Shown: positions 16,166 through 24,956 of the stretch, one piece after another
Layout: every line of letters starts with the position of its first letter
Numbering within the stretch: the first letter of the stretch is position 1
Source of the DNA: Oscillospiraceae bacterium
Lineage (GTDB): Bacteria; Bacillota; Clostridia; Oscillospirales; Oscillospiraceae
Assembly (NCBI GenBank): GCA_017428565.1
Contig: JAFRQP010000098.1
Location: forward strand, 1 to 64,000
Length of the DNA stretch: 64,000 nucleotides
Reading direction: 5' to 3'
Notes under the pieces: generated by a model
What the model saw: only the letters and a program-made list of their open reading frames with translations
Databases searched by the model: none
Told to the model about the DNA's origin: nothing
Position numbers and translations under genes: made by a program

Positions 16166-18160
16166 TCACGATAGATCCGCCAAATCCAGGTACTGGGCGC
16201 CGAATTCGGAGATGTGGTTCTTGCGCCCCTCCAGATCGTCCCCCAGCAGCAGGTCGAAGACCTGGGTCATGCGCTCCGCGTCCTCGGGCATGACCTTGAT
16301 GAGCCGTCGGGTCTCCGGGTTCATGGTGGTCATCCACATCATGTCCGGGTCGTTCTCGCCCAGACCCTTGCTGCGGCTGATGCTGGCCTTGGCGCCCTTG
16401 AGCCCCTCCACGATCTCGGCCTTCTCCTTCTCCGAGTAGGCAAACCAGGTCTTTCCTTTGCTGTTGATCTCATACAGGGGCGACTCCGCGATATATACGT
16501 AGCCCTCCCGGATCAGCGTGGGCACCAGGCGGTAGAGCATGGTGAGGATCAGGGTGCGGATGTGGTAGCCGTCCACGTCGGCGTCGGTGCAGATGACCAC
16601 CTTGCTCCAGCGGAGGTTCGAGAGATCGAAGCTCTGCAGCTCCTTGGTGTGCTTGTCCTTGACCTCCACGCCGCAGCCCAGCACCTTCATCAGATCGGTG
16701 ATGACGTCGCTCTTGAAGATACGGACGTAGTCGGCTTTGAGGCAGTTGAGGATCTTGCCGCGCACGGGCATGATGCCCTGGTATTCCGCGTCCCGGCTCA
16801 GCTTCACCGAGCCCAGAGCCGAGTCGCCCTCCACGATGTAGATCTCCCGCTTCTCCGGATCCCGGCTGCGGCAGTCCACAAATTTCTGTACCCGGTTGGC
16901 AATGTCGATGGAGCCGGAGAGCTTCTTCTTCATGCCCTGGCGGGCCTTCTCGGCGGTCTCCCGGCTGCGCTTGTTGATGAGCACCTGGTCGCTGATGCGG
17001 GTGGCCTCGGGCTTGTTCTCGATGAAATAGACCTCCAGCTGCGCCTTGAGGAATTCCGTCATGGCCTGCTGGATAAATTTGTTGTTGATGGCCTTCTTGG
17101 TCTGGTTCTCATAGGAGGTCTGGGTGGAGAAGCAGTTGGTCACCAGCACCAGACAGTCCTGAATATCCTGGAATTTGATGGAGCTCTCGTTTTTCTGATA
17201 CTTGCCCTGCTGCTTCAGATAGGCGTCGATGGCGGAGAGGAAGGCGCTCTTTACCGCCTTGTCCGGCGCGCCGCCGTTTTCCAGCCAGGAGGAGTTGTGG
17301 TAGTACTCCAAGGCCGTGGTCTTGTTGGAGAAGCAGAAGGCGGCGGAGATCTTCACCTTGTACTCGGGCTTGTCCTCCCGATCCCGACCCTTCCGCTCGG
17401 TGGAGACGAAGTGGGGCGCGGTGAGGGGACCCTCGCCGGCCAGCTCCGTCACATAGTCCATGATGCCGTTGGGATAGCAGTAGTCCCGGGTCTCGAACTG
17501 CTTTCCCCGCTGGATGCGCAGCCGGAAGGTGACGCCCGCGTTCACCACCGCCTGGCGGTGCAGTACGTCGTCAAAGTAGTCCTCGGGGATGTTGATGTCC
17601 GTAAAGACCTCCAGATCCGGCCGCCAGCGGATGGTGGTGCCGGTCTTTTTCCGGTCGGCGGGCTCGATCTTCAGCTCCTCGCCCTTTTTGCCCTGGACCT
17701 TGCCCTTCTTGAAGCGCAGACTGTACTTGTTCCCGTCCCGCCAGACCGTCACGTCCATGTACTCCGAGGCGTACTGGGTGGCGCAGGTGCCCAGACCGTT
17801 GAGCCCCAGAGAGTATTCGTAATCGCCGCCGTCGTCGTTCTTATACTTGCCGCCGGCGTAGAGCTCGCAGAACACCAGCTCCCAGTTGAAGCGCTTCTCG
17901 TTGGGATTCCAGTCCACGGGGCAGCCGCGGCCGAAGTCCTCCACCTCGATGGACTTGTCCTCGAAGTAGCTGAGGGTGATGAGATTGCCGTGCCCCTCCC
18001 GTGCCTCGTCGATGGCGTTGGAGAGGATCTCGAACACGGCGTGCTCGCAGCCGTCCAGCCCGTCGGAGCCGAAGATGACCCCCGGGCGCTTGCGCACCCG
18101 GTCCGCGCCCTTCAGCTGGGAGATCGAGTCGTTTCCGTATTGTACGTTCGTCTTTGCCAT
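16166..18160 (-). CDS. parE: Topoisomerase IV-type subunit B
   Basis: This 664-aa ATPase subunit pairs with the ParC product. The GHKL ATPase part shows ILSNAIDEA (N-box), DFGRGCPVD and the SLGLNGLGT loop. The TOPRIM domain shows VEGDSALGSVKLSRD and TDADVDGYHIRTL, which bind the metal ions for DNA cleavage, followed by SKGLGENDP. The length matches ParE and compact GyrB. Promoter, parE, repeat-filled gap, parC, yitT and the lipoprotein gene run in one direction. Its role is ATP-driven strand passage to separate replicated chromosomes. Confidence 0.92.
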   Translation of the reverse strand: MAKTNVQYGNDSISQLKGADRVRKRPGVIFGSDGLDGCEHAVFEILSNAIDEAREGHGNLITLSYFEDKSIEVEDFGRGCPVDWNPNEKRFNWELVFCELYAGGKYKNDDGGDYEYSLGLNGLGTCATQYASEYMDVTVWRDGNKYSLRFKKGKVQGKKGEELKIEPADRKKTGTTIRWRPDLEVFTDINIPEDYFDDVLHRQAVVNAGVTFRLRIQRGKQFETRDYCYPNGIMDYVTELAGEGPLTAPHFVSTERKGRDREDKPEYKVKISAAFCFSNKTTALEYYHNSSWLENGGAPDKAVKSAFLSAIDAYLKQQGKYQKNESSIKFQDIQDCLVLVTNCFSTQTSYENQTKKAINNKFIQQAMTEFLKAQLEVYFIENKPEATRISDQVLINKRSRETAEKARQGMKKKLSGSIDIANRVQKFVDCRSRDPEKREIYIVEGDSALGSVKLSRDAEYQGIMPVRGKILNCLKADYVRIFKSDVITDLMKVLGCGVEVKDKHTKELQSFDLSNLRWSKVVICTDADVDGYHIRTLILTMLYRLVPTLIREGYVYIAESPLYEINSKGKTWFAYSEKEKAEIVEGLKGAKASISRSKGLGENDPDMMWMTTMNPETRRLIKVMPEDAERMTQVFDLLLGDDLEGRKNHISEFGAQYLDLADLS

Positions 18161-18205
18161 AGCTTAGTTCCTTTGCTTCACAGAATCTGCCATATTAACC
18201 AATCA

Positions 18206-18234
18206 AGTTTACCACAATCCCGGGCGGATTGCAA
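18206..18234 (-). promoter_or_regulatory. Promoter of parE operon
   Basis: On the minus strand TTGCAA (18234-18229), a 17-bp spacer and TAAACT (18211-18206), about 45 bp before the parE start. Confidence 0.6.
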
Positions 18235-18284
18235 GATATAGTGGCAGCATGGGCGGAAAATGACCAAAAACGCACAAGTTGCGG

Positions 18285-18313
18285 TTGAAAAAAGACCGAC
18301 CGCGCCGTATACT
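18285..18313 (+). promoter_or_regulatory. Promoter of membrane protein/M20 peptidase operon
   Basis: TTGAAA (18285-18290), a 17-bp spacer and TATACT (18308-18313), about 35 bp upstream of the GTG start at 18349. Confidence 0.65.
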
Positions 18314-18348
18314 TGGTTTAGCGAAAAAAAGAAACGAGAGGTGATACC

Positions 18349-19116
18349 GTGGAACTCAAAAACCAGCTCAACAGTCCCGTGATGTTTCTGATCTGCGGGA
18401 GCATCGTGCTGGTGGTGGCCCTGGCCTGCGTGGTGTTCGCCGTGCGGGCGTACCGGGCGGGAAAAGCCATCGGCATGGACGTGTACAAAATGAAGCGGAC
18501 CATCGTGGCCAGCGCCACCTTCGCGGTGCTGCCCAGCATCGGCATCCTTCTGGGCGTCATCGCCCTGTCGGGCAATCTGGGCACGGCCTGGCCCTGGCTG
18601 CGCCTGAGCGTGATCGGGGCCCTGCACTATGAGACCCAGGTGGCGGGCGCCGCTGCCGAGGCCGTTGGCATGAAGAGCCTGTCCATCGACTACATGACCC
18701 CCGGGAGCTTCGCCACCATCGCCCTGCTGATGAGCGTGTGCATCATCTGGGGCATGGTATTCAGCCTCTTCAACTGCAAGCGCTATACCCGCAGGCTGGG
18801 GGCCGGCGGTGGGGATAAGACGAAGAAAAAATCCGCCCTGTCCGGCTTCGGTGATATCGCCATGACCGCCATGTTCATCGGTCTGGTCTCCGCGTATCTG
18901 GGCAGCTATGTTGGCGGCTTCGTCTCCGGAGAGGGGCTCTTCCGCTTCGCGGGGGATTGGATCCCGCTGGCGGTGGCCCTGGTGGGGGCCGCGGCCATGC
19001 GGCTGTTCCTCTGGATCCAGGAGCGCTGGCACGCGGCCTGGGTGGAGAGCTTCTCCATTGCCGGCAGCATGCTGATCGCCATGACCTCGGCCATCTTCCT
19101 GAAATGGCTTGCGTAA
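18349..19116 (+). CDS. Polytopic membrane protein, probably DUF5058 family
   Basis: This 255-aa protein has about six hydrophobic segments and a GTG start with an AGAGGTGA site. The N-terminal SPVMFLICGSIVLVVALACVV and the conserved-looking RTIVASATFAVLPSIGI segment fit what I remember of DUF5058, a family of unknown function. It is followed 12 bp later by a second membrane protein and then by an M20 peptidase in the same operon. This suggests the two membrane proteins form a transporter for a peptide or N-acylated amino acid that the peptidase cleaves. That role is inference from context only. Confidence 0.65.
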   Translation: MELKNQLNSPVMFLICGSIVLVVALACVVFAVRAYRAGKAIGMDVYKMKRTIVASATFAVLPSIGILLGVIALSGNLGTAWPWLRLSVIGALHYETQVAGAAAEAVGMKSLSIDYMTPGSFATIALLMSVCIIWGMVFSLFNCKRYTRRLGAGGGDKTKKKSALSGFGDIAMTAMFIGLVSAYLGSYVGGFVSGEGLFRFAGDWIPLAVALVGAAAMRLFLWIQERWHAAWVESFSIAGSMLIAMTSAIFLKWLA

Positions 19117-19128
19117 GGGGGTGCTGAC

Positions 19129-19827
19129 ATGAACGAAGAAAAGAATCGGGAAATCTACGAGCGTTATCTGAACACGACCCACGTGCTGGGCCGCGTCGCC
19201 TGCGTGATCGCCCTGGTGCTGCTTCTGGGCGCGCCCTTCGCCATCGGGGCCTATCTGGGGGCCATGCCGGATCTGGGCGCCATGGGCAGGGGCTTTGCCA
19301 GCATCGGCCTGGTGTACCTGGTCAGCTGCGTGGCGGAGTATCTGATCTATGTGCCCATGCTGGGCGCCGGCGGCAGCTATCTGGCTTTCATCACCGGCAA
19401 CCTCATCAACATGAAGATCCCCTGCGCCATCAACGCCCGGGACATCGTGGGGGCCAAGTCCGGCACGGCGGAGAACGAGATCATCTCCACCCTGTCCATC
19501 GCCACCTCCTCCCTGGTCACCATCCTGATCCTGGCCCTGGGGGTGCTGCTGCTGAGCCCGCTGCGGCCGGTGCTGGATTCCCCGGTGCTGAAGCCGGCCT
19601 TTGACAGCGTGCTGCCCGCCCTCTTCGGGGCCATGGCCTGCAAGTACTACCGGCACCACGGGTGCATCGCCTGCCCGACCGTGCTGCTGATGTCCGCGCT
19701 GTTCATGCTGGTGCCGGCCCTCATCGGCTCCACCAGCTTCATGATCATCCCCAGCGGCGCCGTGGCCATCGGCCTGGCCTGGTTCTATTTCCGGCGCGAC
19801 AGGGCCGCAAAGGAGGCGCAGGCATGA
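19129..19827 (+). CDS. Polytopic membrane protein, partner of preceding gene
   Basis: This 232-aa protein with about six hydrophobic segments is not recognised with confidence. It has a polar stretch LINMKIPCAINARDIVGAKSG in the middle and HHGCIACPTVLLMS later. It begins 12 bp after the preceding membrane protein with a GGGGG site, and its stop overlaps the peptidase start, so all three are co-translated. The pairing of two small multi-pass proteins suggests two halves of one transporter. The middle polar segment could line a substrate path, which is speculation. Confidence 0.6.
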   Translation: MNEEKNREIYERYLNTTHVLGRVACVIALVLLLGAPFAIGAYLGAMPDLGAMGRGFASIGLVYLVSCVAEYLIYVPMLGAGGSYLAFITGNLINMKIPCAINARDIVGAKSGTAENEIISTLSIATSSLVTILILALGVLLLSPLRPVLDSPVLKPAFDSVLPALFGAMACKYYRHHGCIACPTVLLMSALFMLVPALIGSTSFMIIPSGAVAIGLAWFYFRRDRAAKEAQA

Positions 19828-21260
19828 TCGCGCTGTATGTTCTGCTGGGCCTTTTGGGTCTCTGCCTTCTTCTGCTGCTGATCGCGCTGCTCCGCACCCT
19901 GCTGAGCCCGGCGAAGCAGTCTCTCTGGAAGCCCGCCGCGGACCCGGAGCGGGAGAGGCGCTACGCCGAAACCCTCTCCCGCATGGTGCGCTGCGAGACC
20001 GTCTCCCGCAAGGGGGAGGACCAGAGGGAGAAGTTTTTGGGCTTCCACCGTCTGCTGGAGGAGCTCTTCCCCCTGGTGCACGGGAAGCTGGAAAAGACCG
20101 AGATCGACGGGAACCTGCTCTTCTTCTGGAAGGGGAAGGCCCACGACCGGCCCCTGGTGCTCATGAGCCACCAGGATGTGGTGCCCGCCGAGGGGGAGTG
20201 GAAGCATGAGCCCTTCTCCGGCGACATTGCGGAGGGCAAGGTCTGGGGCCGGGGCAGCGCCGACACCAAGTGCTCCGTGATGGGCTTCTTCCAGGCGGTG
20301 GAGGAGCTGCTGGAGCAGGGCTTCGAGCCGGAGCAGGACGTCTATCTCAGCTCCTCCTGCACGGAGGAGTTCGGAGGCGACGGCTGCCCCAAGCTGGTGG
20401 AAGAGCTCTCGCGCCGGGGCGTGAAGCCCTTCCTGGTCTGCGACGAGGGCGGCGCCATCGTGCAGGAGCCCATCGGCGGCGTGAAGGGCTGCTACGCCAT
20501 GATCGGCGTGCTGGAGAAGGGGAGGGGCGCCCTGCGTCTCACCGCCCGTTCGGGCGGCGGCCACGCCAGCTATCCGCCCAAAAACTCTCCCATCGCCCGC
20601 CTTGGCAAGTTTGTCGCCCGGGTGGAGAAGCGCGACCCCATGCGGGTGGATTTCGAGCCGGAAGTCACCGCCATGTTTAAGACCCTGGCGCCCTACGGAC
20701 CCTTCTATCTGCGGCTGCTCTTCGGCAATCTCTGGCTCTTCAAGCCCCTGCTGAAAAAGCTGCTGCCGAAGATCTCTCCCCAGGCCGGCGCCCTGCTGAA
20801 GACCACCGTGGCCTTCACCATGCAGTCCGGCTCCGACGCGCCGAACGTCCTGCCCCAGCAGGCAAGCCTCACCTTGGACCTGCGCTATATCCCCCACCAG
20901 CGTCTGGAGGAGAGCAACCGGGTGATCCGGGAACTGGCGGCCCGCTACGACCTGGAGACGGAGGTGCTGATGGCAAACGACGCCTGCGAGCCGGTGCGCA
21001 TCGAAAGTCCGGCCTACGCCCTGGTGGAAAAGGTCATCGGCGAAGTGTTCCCGGGTCTGCCCACCTGTCCCTATGTGATGACCGGCGGCACCGACGCCCG
21101 CTTTTACCAGAAGATCTGCGACGCCTGCATCCGTTTTTCCCCGGTGATCTACGGGCCGGAGCAGATGAAGGGCATGCACGGCGTCAACGAGAATATCGAC
21201 GCCTGCTCCCTGCCCGGCGCGGTGGATTTCTACAAGACCGTGATCCGGGAAAATCACTGA
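19824..21260 (+). CDS. M20 family metallopeptidase with N-terminal membrane anchor
   Basis: This 478-aa di-zinc peptidase has a membrane segment at residues 1-27. Metal-binding motifs are visible: SHQDVVPAE (His and Asp), GRGSADTKCS (bridging Asp), CTEEFGGDG (catalytic and metal Glu) and HGVNENI near the end. GGHASYP marks the dimerisation lid and GGTDAR the substrate side. M20 enzymes release amino acids from dipeptides or N-acyl amino acids. The start ATG overlaps the previous stop and has AAGGAGG at 7-nt spacing, so the open frame further upstream is not used. Substrate unknown, probably supplied by the two preceding membrane proteins. Confidence 0.88.
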   Translation: MIALYVLLGLLGLCLLLLLIALLRTLLSPAKQSLWKPAADPERERRYAETLSRMVRCETVSRKGEDQREKFLGFHRLLEELFPLVHGKLEKTEIDGNLLFFWKGKAHDRPLVLMSHQDVVPAEGEWKHEPFSGDIAEGKVWGRGSADTKCSVMGFFQAVEELLEQGFEPEQDVYLSSSCTEEFGGDGCPKLVEELSRRGVKPFLVCDEGGAIVQEPIGGVKGCYAMIGVLEKGRGALRLTARSGGGHASYPPKNSPIARLGKFVARVEKRDPMRVDFEPEVTAMFKTLAPYGPFYLRLLFGNLWLFKPLLKKLLPKISPQAGALLKTTVAFTMQSGSDAPNVLPQQASLTLDLRYIPHQRLEESNRVIRELAARYDLETEVLMANDACEPVRIESPAYALVEKVIGEVFPGLPTCPYVMTGGTDARFYQKICDACIRFSPVIYGPEQMKGMHGVNENIDACSLPGAVDFYKTVIRENH

Positions 21261-21280
21261 ATCGGCGCGAACAACAGAAT

Positions 21281-21310
21281 ACCGGCGCACGGGAAACTCC
21301 GTGCGCCGGT
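21281..21310 (+). terminator. Terminator of M20 operon
   Basis: A 12-bp perfect stem (21281-21292 with 21299-21310) with loop GAAACT lies 20 bp after the stop. The following T-tract is weak. Confidence 0.55.
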
Positions 21311-21370
21311 TGCATAACATGGTTTTAGCCTTTTCTGGATCGCGGAGGAGCACTATTCTTTATGATTTCC

Positions 21371-21430
21371 TTAAGCCCGGATTAAGAAGCTTGAAAAGAG
21401 CTTGATAACTGGACTTGTGCGCGCTATAGT
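21371..21430 (+). promoter_or_regulatory. vanZ promoter with paired direct repeats
   Basis: TTGATA (21402-21407), a 17-bp spacer and TATAGT (21425-21430). Just upstream lie TTAAG at 21371 and 21382, and CTTGA at 21390 and 21401, each pair spaced 11 bp, about one helical turn. Such spacing is typical of OmpR-family response-regulator sites. The binding protein is not in the window. Confidence 0.5.
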
Positions 21431-21471
21431 CTCTCTGTCGCTGAAAATCTGACAGCAAGGAGAGAGTATCT

Positions 21472-22080
21472 ATGGATTTGCAATTTGTTACACGTCATCT
21501 AGTAAGCGGATATATACCGGTGGCGGCAGCATTGACGATATTTTTTGCCGTATGTCGAGTGTTTGGAAAGAAACAGACCGGCGCGCACATTGCAGCTTCG
21601 TTTGTGTTTTGCTTTTATCTCGTCGGGATTCTGACAATGACCGGCGTCTGCATCAAGGGCTCTTTTTCCCCGAGAATCGCCTGGATCCCTTTTGTGGATA
21701 TGATCAGGGGACCGGTCGATACGGTTCTCAACGTTTTCTTGTTTATTCCGTTGGGCTTTTTCCTCCCGGTGATGTATGGGAAATTTGATCGAGTCGGCAT
21801 GGTTGCAGCCATCGGATTCCTCGTTTCGCTATCTGTTGAACTGGCGCAAATGTTCGACTCAGGAACGACGGATATCAATGATTTGATCACGAACACGGTG
21901 GGTGCCTGTTTGGGATATGGCGTTTTTTGGGCGGTGCACAGGGCGTTTCCAAACGGGTGGGTCAAGCGAATCCGGGAAGAAGGTTCGTGGTGTTATGTTG
22001 AACTGCTTTTCTTCTGGATAAGTGCTGTCGTGATAATGATAACGATTCAAATCACAATCTTTCATACATTGTTTACATAA
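21472..22080 (+). CDS. VanZ family protein
   Basis: This 202-aa membrane protein has about five hydrophobic segments and the VanZ hallmarks WIPFVDM, LNVFLFIPLGFFLP, SLSVELAQMF and TTDINDLITNTVGACLGY. VanZ itself gives low-level teicoplanin resistance, while most homologues have unknown roles in the envelope. The gene is clearly poorer in GC than its neighbours and uses AT-ending codons, which suggests recent acquisition. It has its own promoter, a CAAGGAGAG ribosome site and its own terminator. Confidence 0.88.
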   Translation: MDLQFVTRHLVSGYIPVAAALTIFFAVCRVFGKKQTGAHIAASFVFCFYLVGILTMTGVCIKGSFSPRIAWIPFVDMIRGPVDTVLNVFLFIPLGFFLPVMYGKFDRVGMVAAIGFLVSLSVELAQMFDSGTTDINDLITNTVGACLGYGVFWAVHRAFPNGWVKRIREEGSWCYVELLFFWISAVVIMITIQITIFHTLFT

Positions 22081-22145
22081 CACCAGCTGCCCACGAGATA
22101 CAGGTATGGAAATAGTCCGGAAATAGAATTTCATACTGCAAAGAA

Positions 22146-22185
22146 AAAAGAATGGTTCCGTAGAAATACACAGAACCATTCTTTT
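22146..22185. terminator. Terminator between vanZ and pfk
   Basis: A 13-bp perfect stem (22146-22158 with 22173-22185) is flanked by A-rich sequence on the left and T-rich on the right, so it can serve both convergent genes. Confidence 0.8.
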
Positions 22186-22213
22186 CTTCGTGAGCAGTTT
22201 TCCCGAATCGGAC

Positions 22214-23299
22214 TCAGTCGCCCATGCAGATGCCGATATCCCGGGCCACCTGGATGATGGGATGGTCCACCGGCAGGAACTTGGTCTTGCTGGCGGCCTC
22301 GTCCAGGGGGATGGAGGTGATCTTGCCGCTCTGGATCGCCACCATGCGGTTGTACTGCTTGTTGACGATCAGATCCGCCGCCGCGGTGCCGAACTGGGTG
22401 GCCAGCAGACGGTCATAGGGGCAGGGGGGGCCGCCTCTCTGATAGTGGCCGGGCACGGTCACGCGGGTGTCCGCGCCGGTGATGCGCTCGATCTCCGCCG
22501 CGATGGCGTAGGAGACCGTGGAATAGCGGTTGGCCTCCTTCTTTTTGCGGGCCTCTTCCTCGGTGAGCTTCTTGTCGTCCTTGGAGACAGCGCCCTCGGC
22601 GCAGGCCACGATGGAGAAGCCGTGACCGGTCCTCTTGCGGGCACGGACCAGTTCGGCCACGCTCTCGATGTCATAGGGGATCTCGGGGATCAGGATCGCG
22701 TCGGCGCCGGAGGAGATACCGGCGGCGAGAGTCAGCCAGCCGGCGTCCCGGCCCATGAGCTCCACCACGAAGACCCGGCCGTGGGAGCTGGCGGTGGTGT
22801 GCAGATAGTCGATGACGTTGGTGGCGATGTCCACCGCGCTCTGGAAGCCGAAGGTGGTGTCGGTGCCGAAGATGTCGTTGTCGATGGTCTTGGGCAGGGT
22901 GACCACGTTCATGCCATAGTCGGCCAGGAGCTTTGCGCTCTTCTGGGTGCCGTTGCCGCCCATGATCACCAGGCAGTCCAGATTCAGCCGATTGTAGGTG
23001 GCCATCATGTCCGGCAGCAGGCTCCGCCCATTCTCGTCCACGATGTCCTTGCCCGGAATGTAGCGCTGGCGCGAGGTGCCCAGGATGGTGCCGCCCTGGG
23101 TCAGGATGCCGGAGAAGTCCTTGGATTCCATGTACTTGTAGTCACACTCGATCAGACCGCGGTAACCGTCGTACATGCCGTAGATCTCAACATTGGGGAT
23201 CCGCTGGCGCAGAGCTTTGCCCACGCCGCGAATGGCTGCGTTCAGACCCTGGCAGTCGCCGCCGCTGGTGATCAGGCCGACGCGCGTCATTCTTTTCAT
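22214..23299 (-). CDS. pfkA: 6-phosphofructokinase, mixed ATP/PPi-type signature
   Basis: This 361-aa glycolytic enzyme phosphorylates fructose 6-phosphate. TSGGDCQGLNAAIRG at residues 11-25 binds phosphate. The donor-site motif reads GGNGT (114-118), keeping the glycine usual for ATP enzymes. The catalytic loop reads PKTIDND (136-142), with the lysine typical of pyrophosphate-dependent enzymes. ELMGRDAGWL and PGHYQRGG are also intact. The combination matches the so-called group III PFKs, whose phosphoryl donor varies. The start has GGGAGG at 8-nt spacing. It is a single-gene unit with its own promoter. Confidence 0.92.
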   Translation of the reverse strand: MKRMTRVGLITSGGDCQGLNAAIRGVGKALRQRIPNVEIYGMYDGYRGLIECDYKYMESKDFSGILTQGGTILGTSRQRYIPGKDIVDENGRSLLPDMMATYNRLNLDCLVIMGGNGTQKSAKLLADYGMNVVTLPKTIDNDIFGTDTTFGFQSAVDIATNVIDYLHTTASSHGRVFVVELMGRDAGWLTLAAGISSGADAILIPEIPYDIESVAELVRARKRTGHGFSIVACAEGAVSKDDKKLTEEEARKKKEANRYSTVSYAIAAEIERITGADTRVTVPGHYQRGGPPCPYDRLLATQFGTAAADLIVNKQYNRMVAIQSGKITSIPLDEAASKTKFLPVDHPIIQVARDIGICMGD

Positions 23300-23334
23300 A
23301 TGGCTTGCCTCCCTTTCTGGTTTTAGCGATTCTT

Positions 23335-23363
23335 ATTATGAAACAAGAAAACGGAAAATGCAA
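23335..23363 (-). promoter_or_regulatory. Promoter of pfkA
   Basis: On the minus strand TTGCAT (23363-23358), a 17-bp spacer and CATAAT (23340-23335). Confidence 0.55.
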
Positions 23364-23405
23364 GTGAAAATGACAAGGCTTAGACAATTTTGCCGAAGTG
23401 TATGA

Positions 23406-23434
23406 TAGACAAGCGGAATCTGCTTTGCTATAAT
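23406..23434 (+). promoter_or_regulatory. Promoter of degV-family gene
   Basis: TAGACA (23406-23411), a 17-bp spacer and a perfect TATAAT (23429-23434) preceded by the extended -10 TG. Confidence 0.75.
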
Positions 23435-23475
23435 CCAATAAGATATAGCAAGATCATTAAAGGAGTGCAAACAGT

Positions 23476-24327
23476 ATGGCCAAACCTGTCATCATCACGG
23501 CGGACAGCACGGTGGATCTTTCGCCGGAGCTGAAGGAACGCTATGGCATCAAAACCCTGCCCCTGATGATCACCCTGGGAGAGGATCATTTTCTGGACGA
23601 CGGCGTCAGCTTTACGCCGCTGGATATGTACAGACGCTATCGGCAGGACGGGACCCTGCCCAAGACCTCTGCCCCCGGCCTGCAGGAGCTGCTGGACTTC
23701 TTTACTCCCTTTGTGGAGCAGGGCTGTGAGATCGTCCACCTGGACATCAGCGCCGAGCTCTCCAGCACATACAGCACGGCCTGCCTTGCCGCCGAAGAGC
23801 TGGAGGGCGTCTACGTGGTAGACAGCCGCATGCTCTCTACCGGCGTTGCGCTGCTGGCCATCGAGGGGGCGGAGTGCCGGGATCGGGGCATGGGCGCCAA
23901 AGAGATCTGCGAGCATCTCCGCAGCCTGACCGACAAGGTCTCCACCAGCTTCGTGCTGGACACCCTGGAATTCATGTGGAAGGGCGGGCGCTGCACCGGC
24001 GTGGCGGCCCTGGGCGCCAATCTCCTGAAGCTCAAGCCTGGCCTGGAGATGAAGGACGGAAAGCTCGGCGTCTTCAAGAAATACCGGGGCAATATCGACA
24101 AGGTCTACGAGCAGTATATCCGAGAGCGGCTGGCGGGCAAGAAGGTCCGCCCGGGCCACATCTTCATCACCGAGTCGGGCGAGGTGGACCCGGAGGTGGC
24201 GGAGCGGATGTGCGCCCTTGCCAAGGAGCTCTCCGGCTGCCGGGAGGTGCACCACACCCTGGCCGGCTGCACCGTGGCCACCCACTGCGGCCCCAAGACT
24301 CTGGGCGTGCTGTTCATCGAGGAATGA
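23476..24327 (+). CDS. DegV family fatty-acid-binding protein
   Basis: This 283-aa cytosolic protein is of the DegV/FakB type, which binds a fatty acid and presents it to a kinase for incorporation into phospholipid. The N-terminal ITADSTVDLSPEL, the KTSAPG motif with the fatty-acid-contacting loop, and ISAELSSTYSTA are all present. The C-terminal domain has GPKTLGVLF. No fakA-like kinase is in the window. The ribosome site AAAGGAG lies about 10 nt before ATG. A perfect terminator follows. Family assignment is firm; the bound lipid is unknown. Confidence 0.92.
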   Translation: MAKPVIITADSTVDLSPELKERYGIKTLPLMITLGEDHFLDDGVSFTPLDMYRRYRQDGTLPKTSAPGLQELLDFFTPFVEQGCEIVHLDISAELSSTYSTACLAAEELEGVYVVDSRMLSTGVALLAIEGAECRDRGMGAKEICEHLRSLTDKVSTSFVLDTLEFMWKGGRCTGVAALGANLLKLKPGLEMKDGKLGVFKKYRGNIDKVYEQYIRERLAGKKVRPGHIFITESGEVDPEVAERMCALAKELSGCREVHHTLAGCTVATHCGPKTLGVLFIEE

Positions 24328-24366
24328 GCAGGCGGCTTGGAGAAATAACGGAGTACCCCAATAGAT

Positions 24367-24403
24367 AACACCCGCCGGGACACAGCGTGTCCCGGCGGGT
24401 GTT
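24367..24403. terminator. Terminator between degV-family and GNAT genes
   Basis: A perfect 17-bp stem (24367-24383 with 24387-24403) with loop AGC lies between convergent genes. It is A-rich on the left and T-rich on the right. Confidence 0.85.
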
Positions 24404-24423
24404 TCCTATCAAAAGAAAGGAGT

Positions 24424-24924
24424 TCAGAGCGTCCGCTCCGCCAGCAGGATCGTCCCGCCCTCCTGCTCCACTTCCCGGATCACCGCAAAGCCGTTCTTTT
24501 TCCAGAAGTGGGTGGACTGGGGGTTGTCCTTGTCGATCCCCAGCAGGACCCTTGCAAAACCGCGCTCTTTCAGACAGCGGAAGAGCTCCTGCACGATGCC
24601 GGAGCCGATCTGCCGCCCCTGGAGCTGCCGGCTCATCATGAAGAAGCCGACAAAGCAGGCCCTGTCGTCCGGATAGCCCTCGATCAGATCCAGCACGGCC
24701 GCGAGCTCGCCCCCGTCGAAGAAGCCGACGTAATACTTGTCGCGCAGCGTCTTTCCCGGCGGGGTCACCTGAAGATCATGGAGGATCAGCTCTCTGGACG
24801 GCAGCTTTCCGCAGCAGCGGTAGTACTGGGTATTCTGCAGGCAAAAGGCAAGAATGTCGTCCGCGTCGGCTTCGGTCAGAGGACGGACCGCGAAGCGGCT
24901 GCTGAACCCGGCGATATCGAGCAT
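24424..24924 (-). CDS. GNAT family N-acetyltransferase
   Basis: This 166-aa protein has the GNAT fold pattern: an N-terminal VRPLTEADADDILAFC strand-helix, a central beta strand FVGFFMMSRQLQGRQIGSGIVQEL that holds the acetyl-CoA pyrophosphate loop (QGRQIGSG), and a C-terminal NPQSTHFWKKNGF segment typical of motif B. The acceptor is unknown; tRNA, antibiotic or small amines are possible. The start has a strong AAGGAGG site. It stands alone, separated from galE by a terminator. Confidence 0.85.
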   Translation of the reverse strand: MLDIAGFSSRFAVRPLTEADADDILAFCLQNTQYYRCCGKLPSRELILHDLQVTPPGKTLRDKYYVGFFDGGELAAVLDLIEGYPDDRACFVGFFMMSRQLQGRQIGSGIVQELFRCLKERGFARVLLGIDKDNPQSTHFWKKNGFAVIREVEQEGGTILLAERTL

Positions 24925-24956
24925 GGCTTAGGCCTCCTTAATTTCTGCATTTACGG

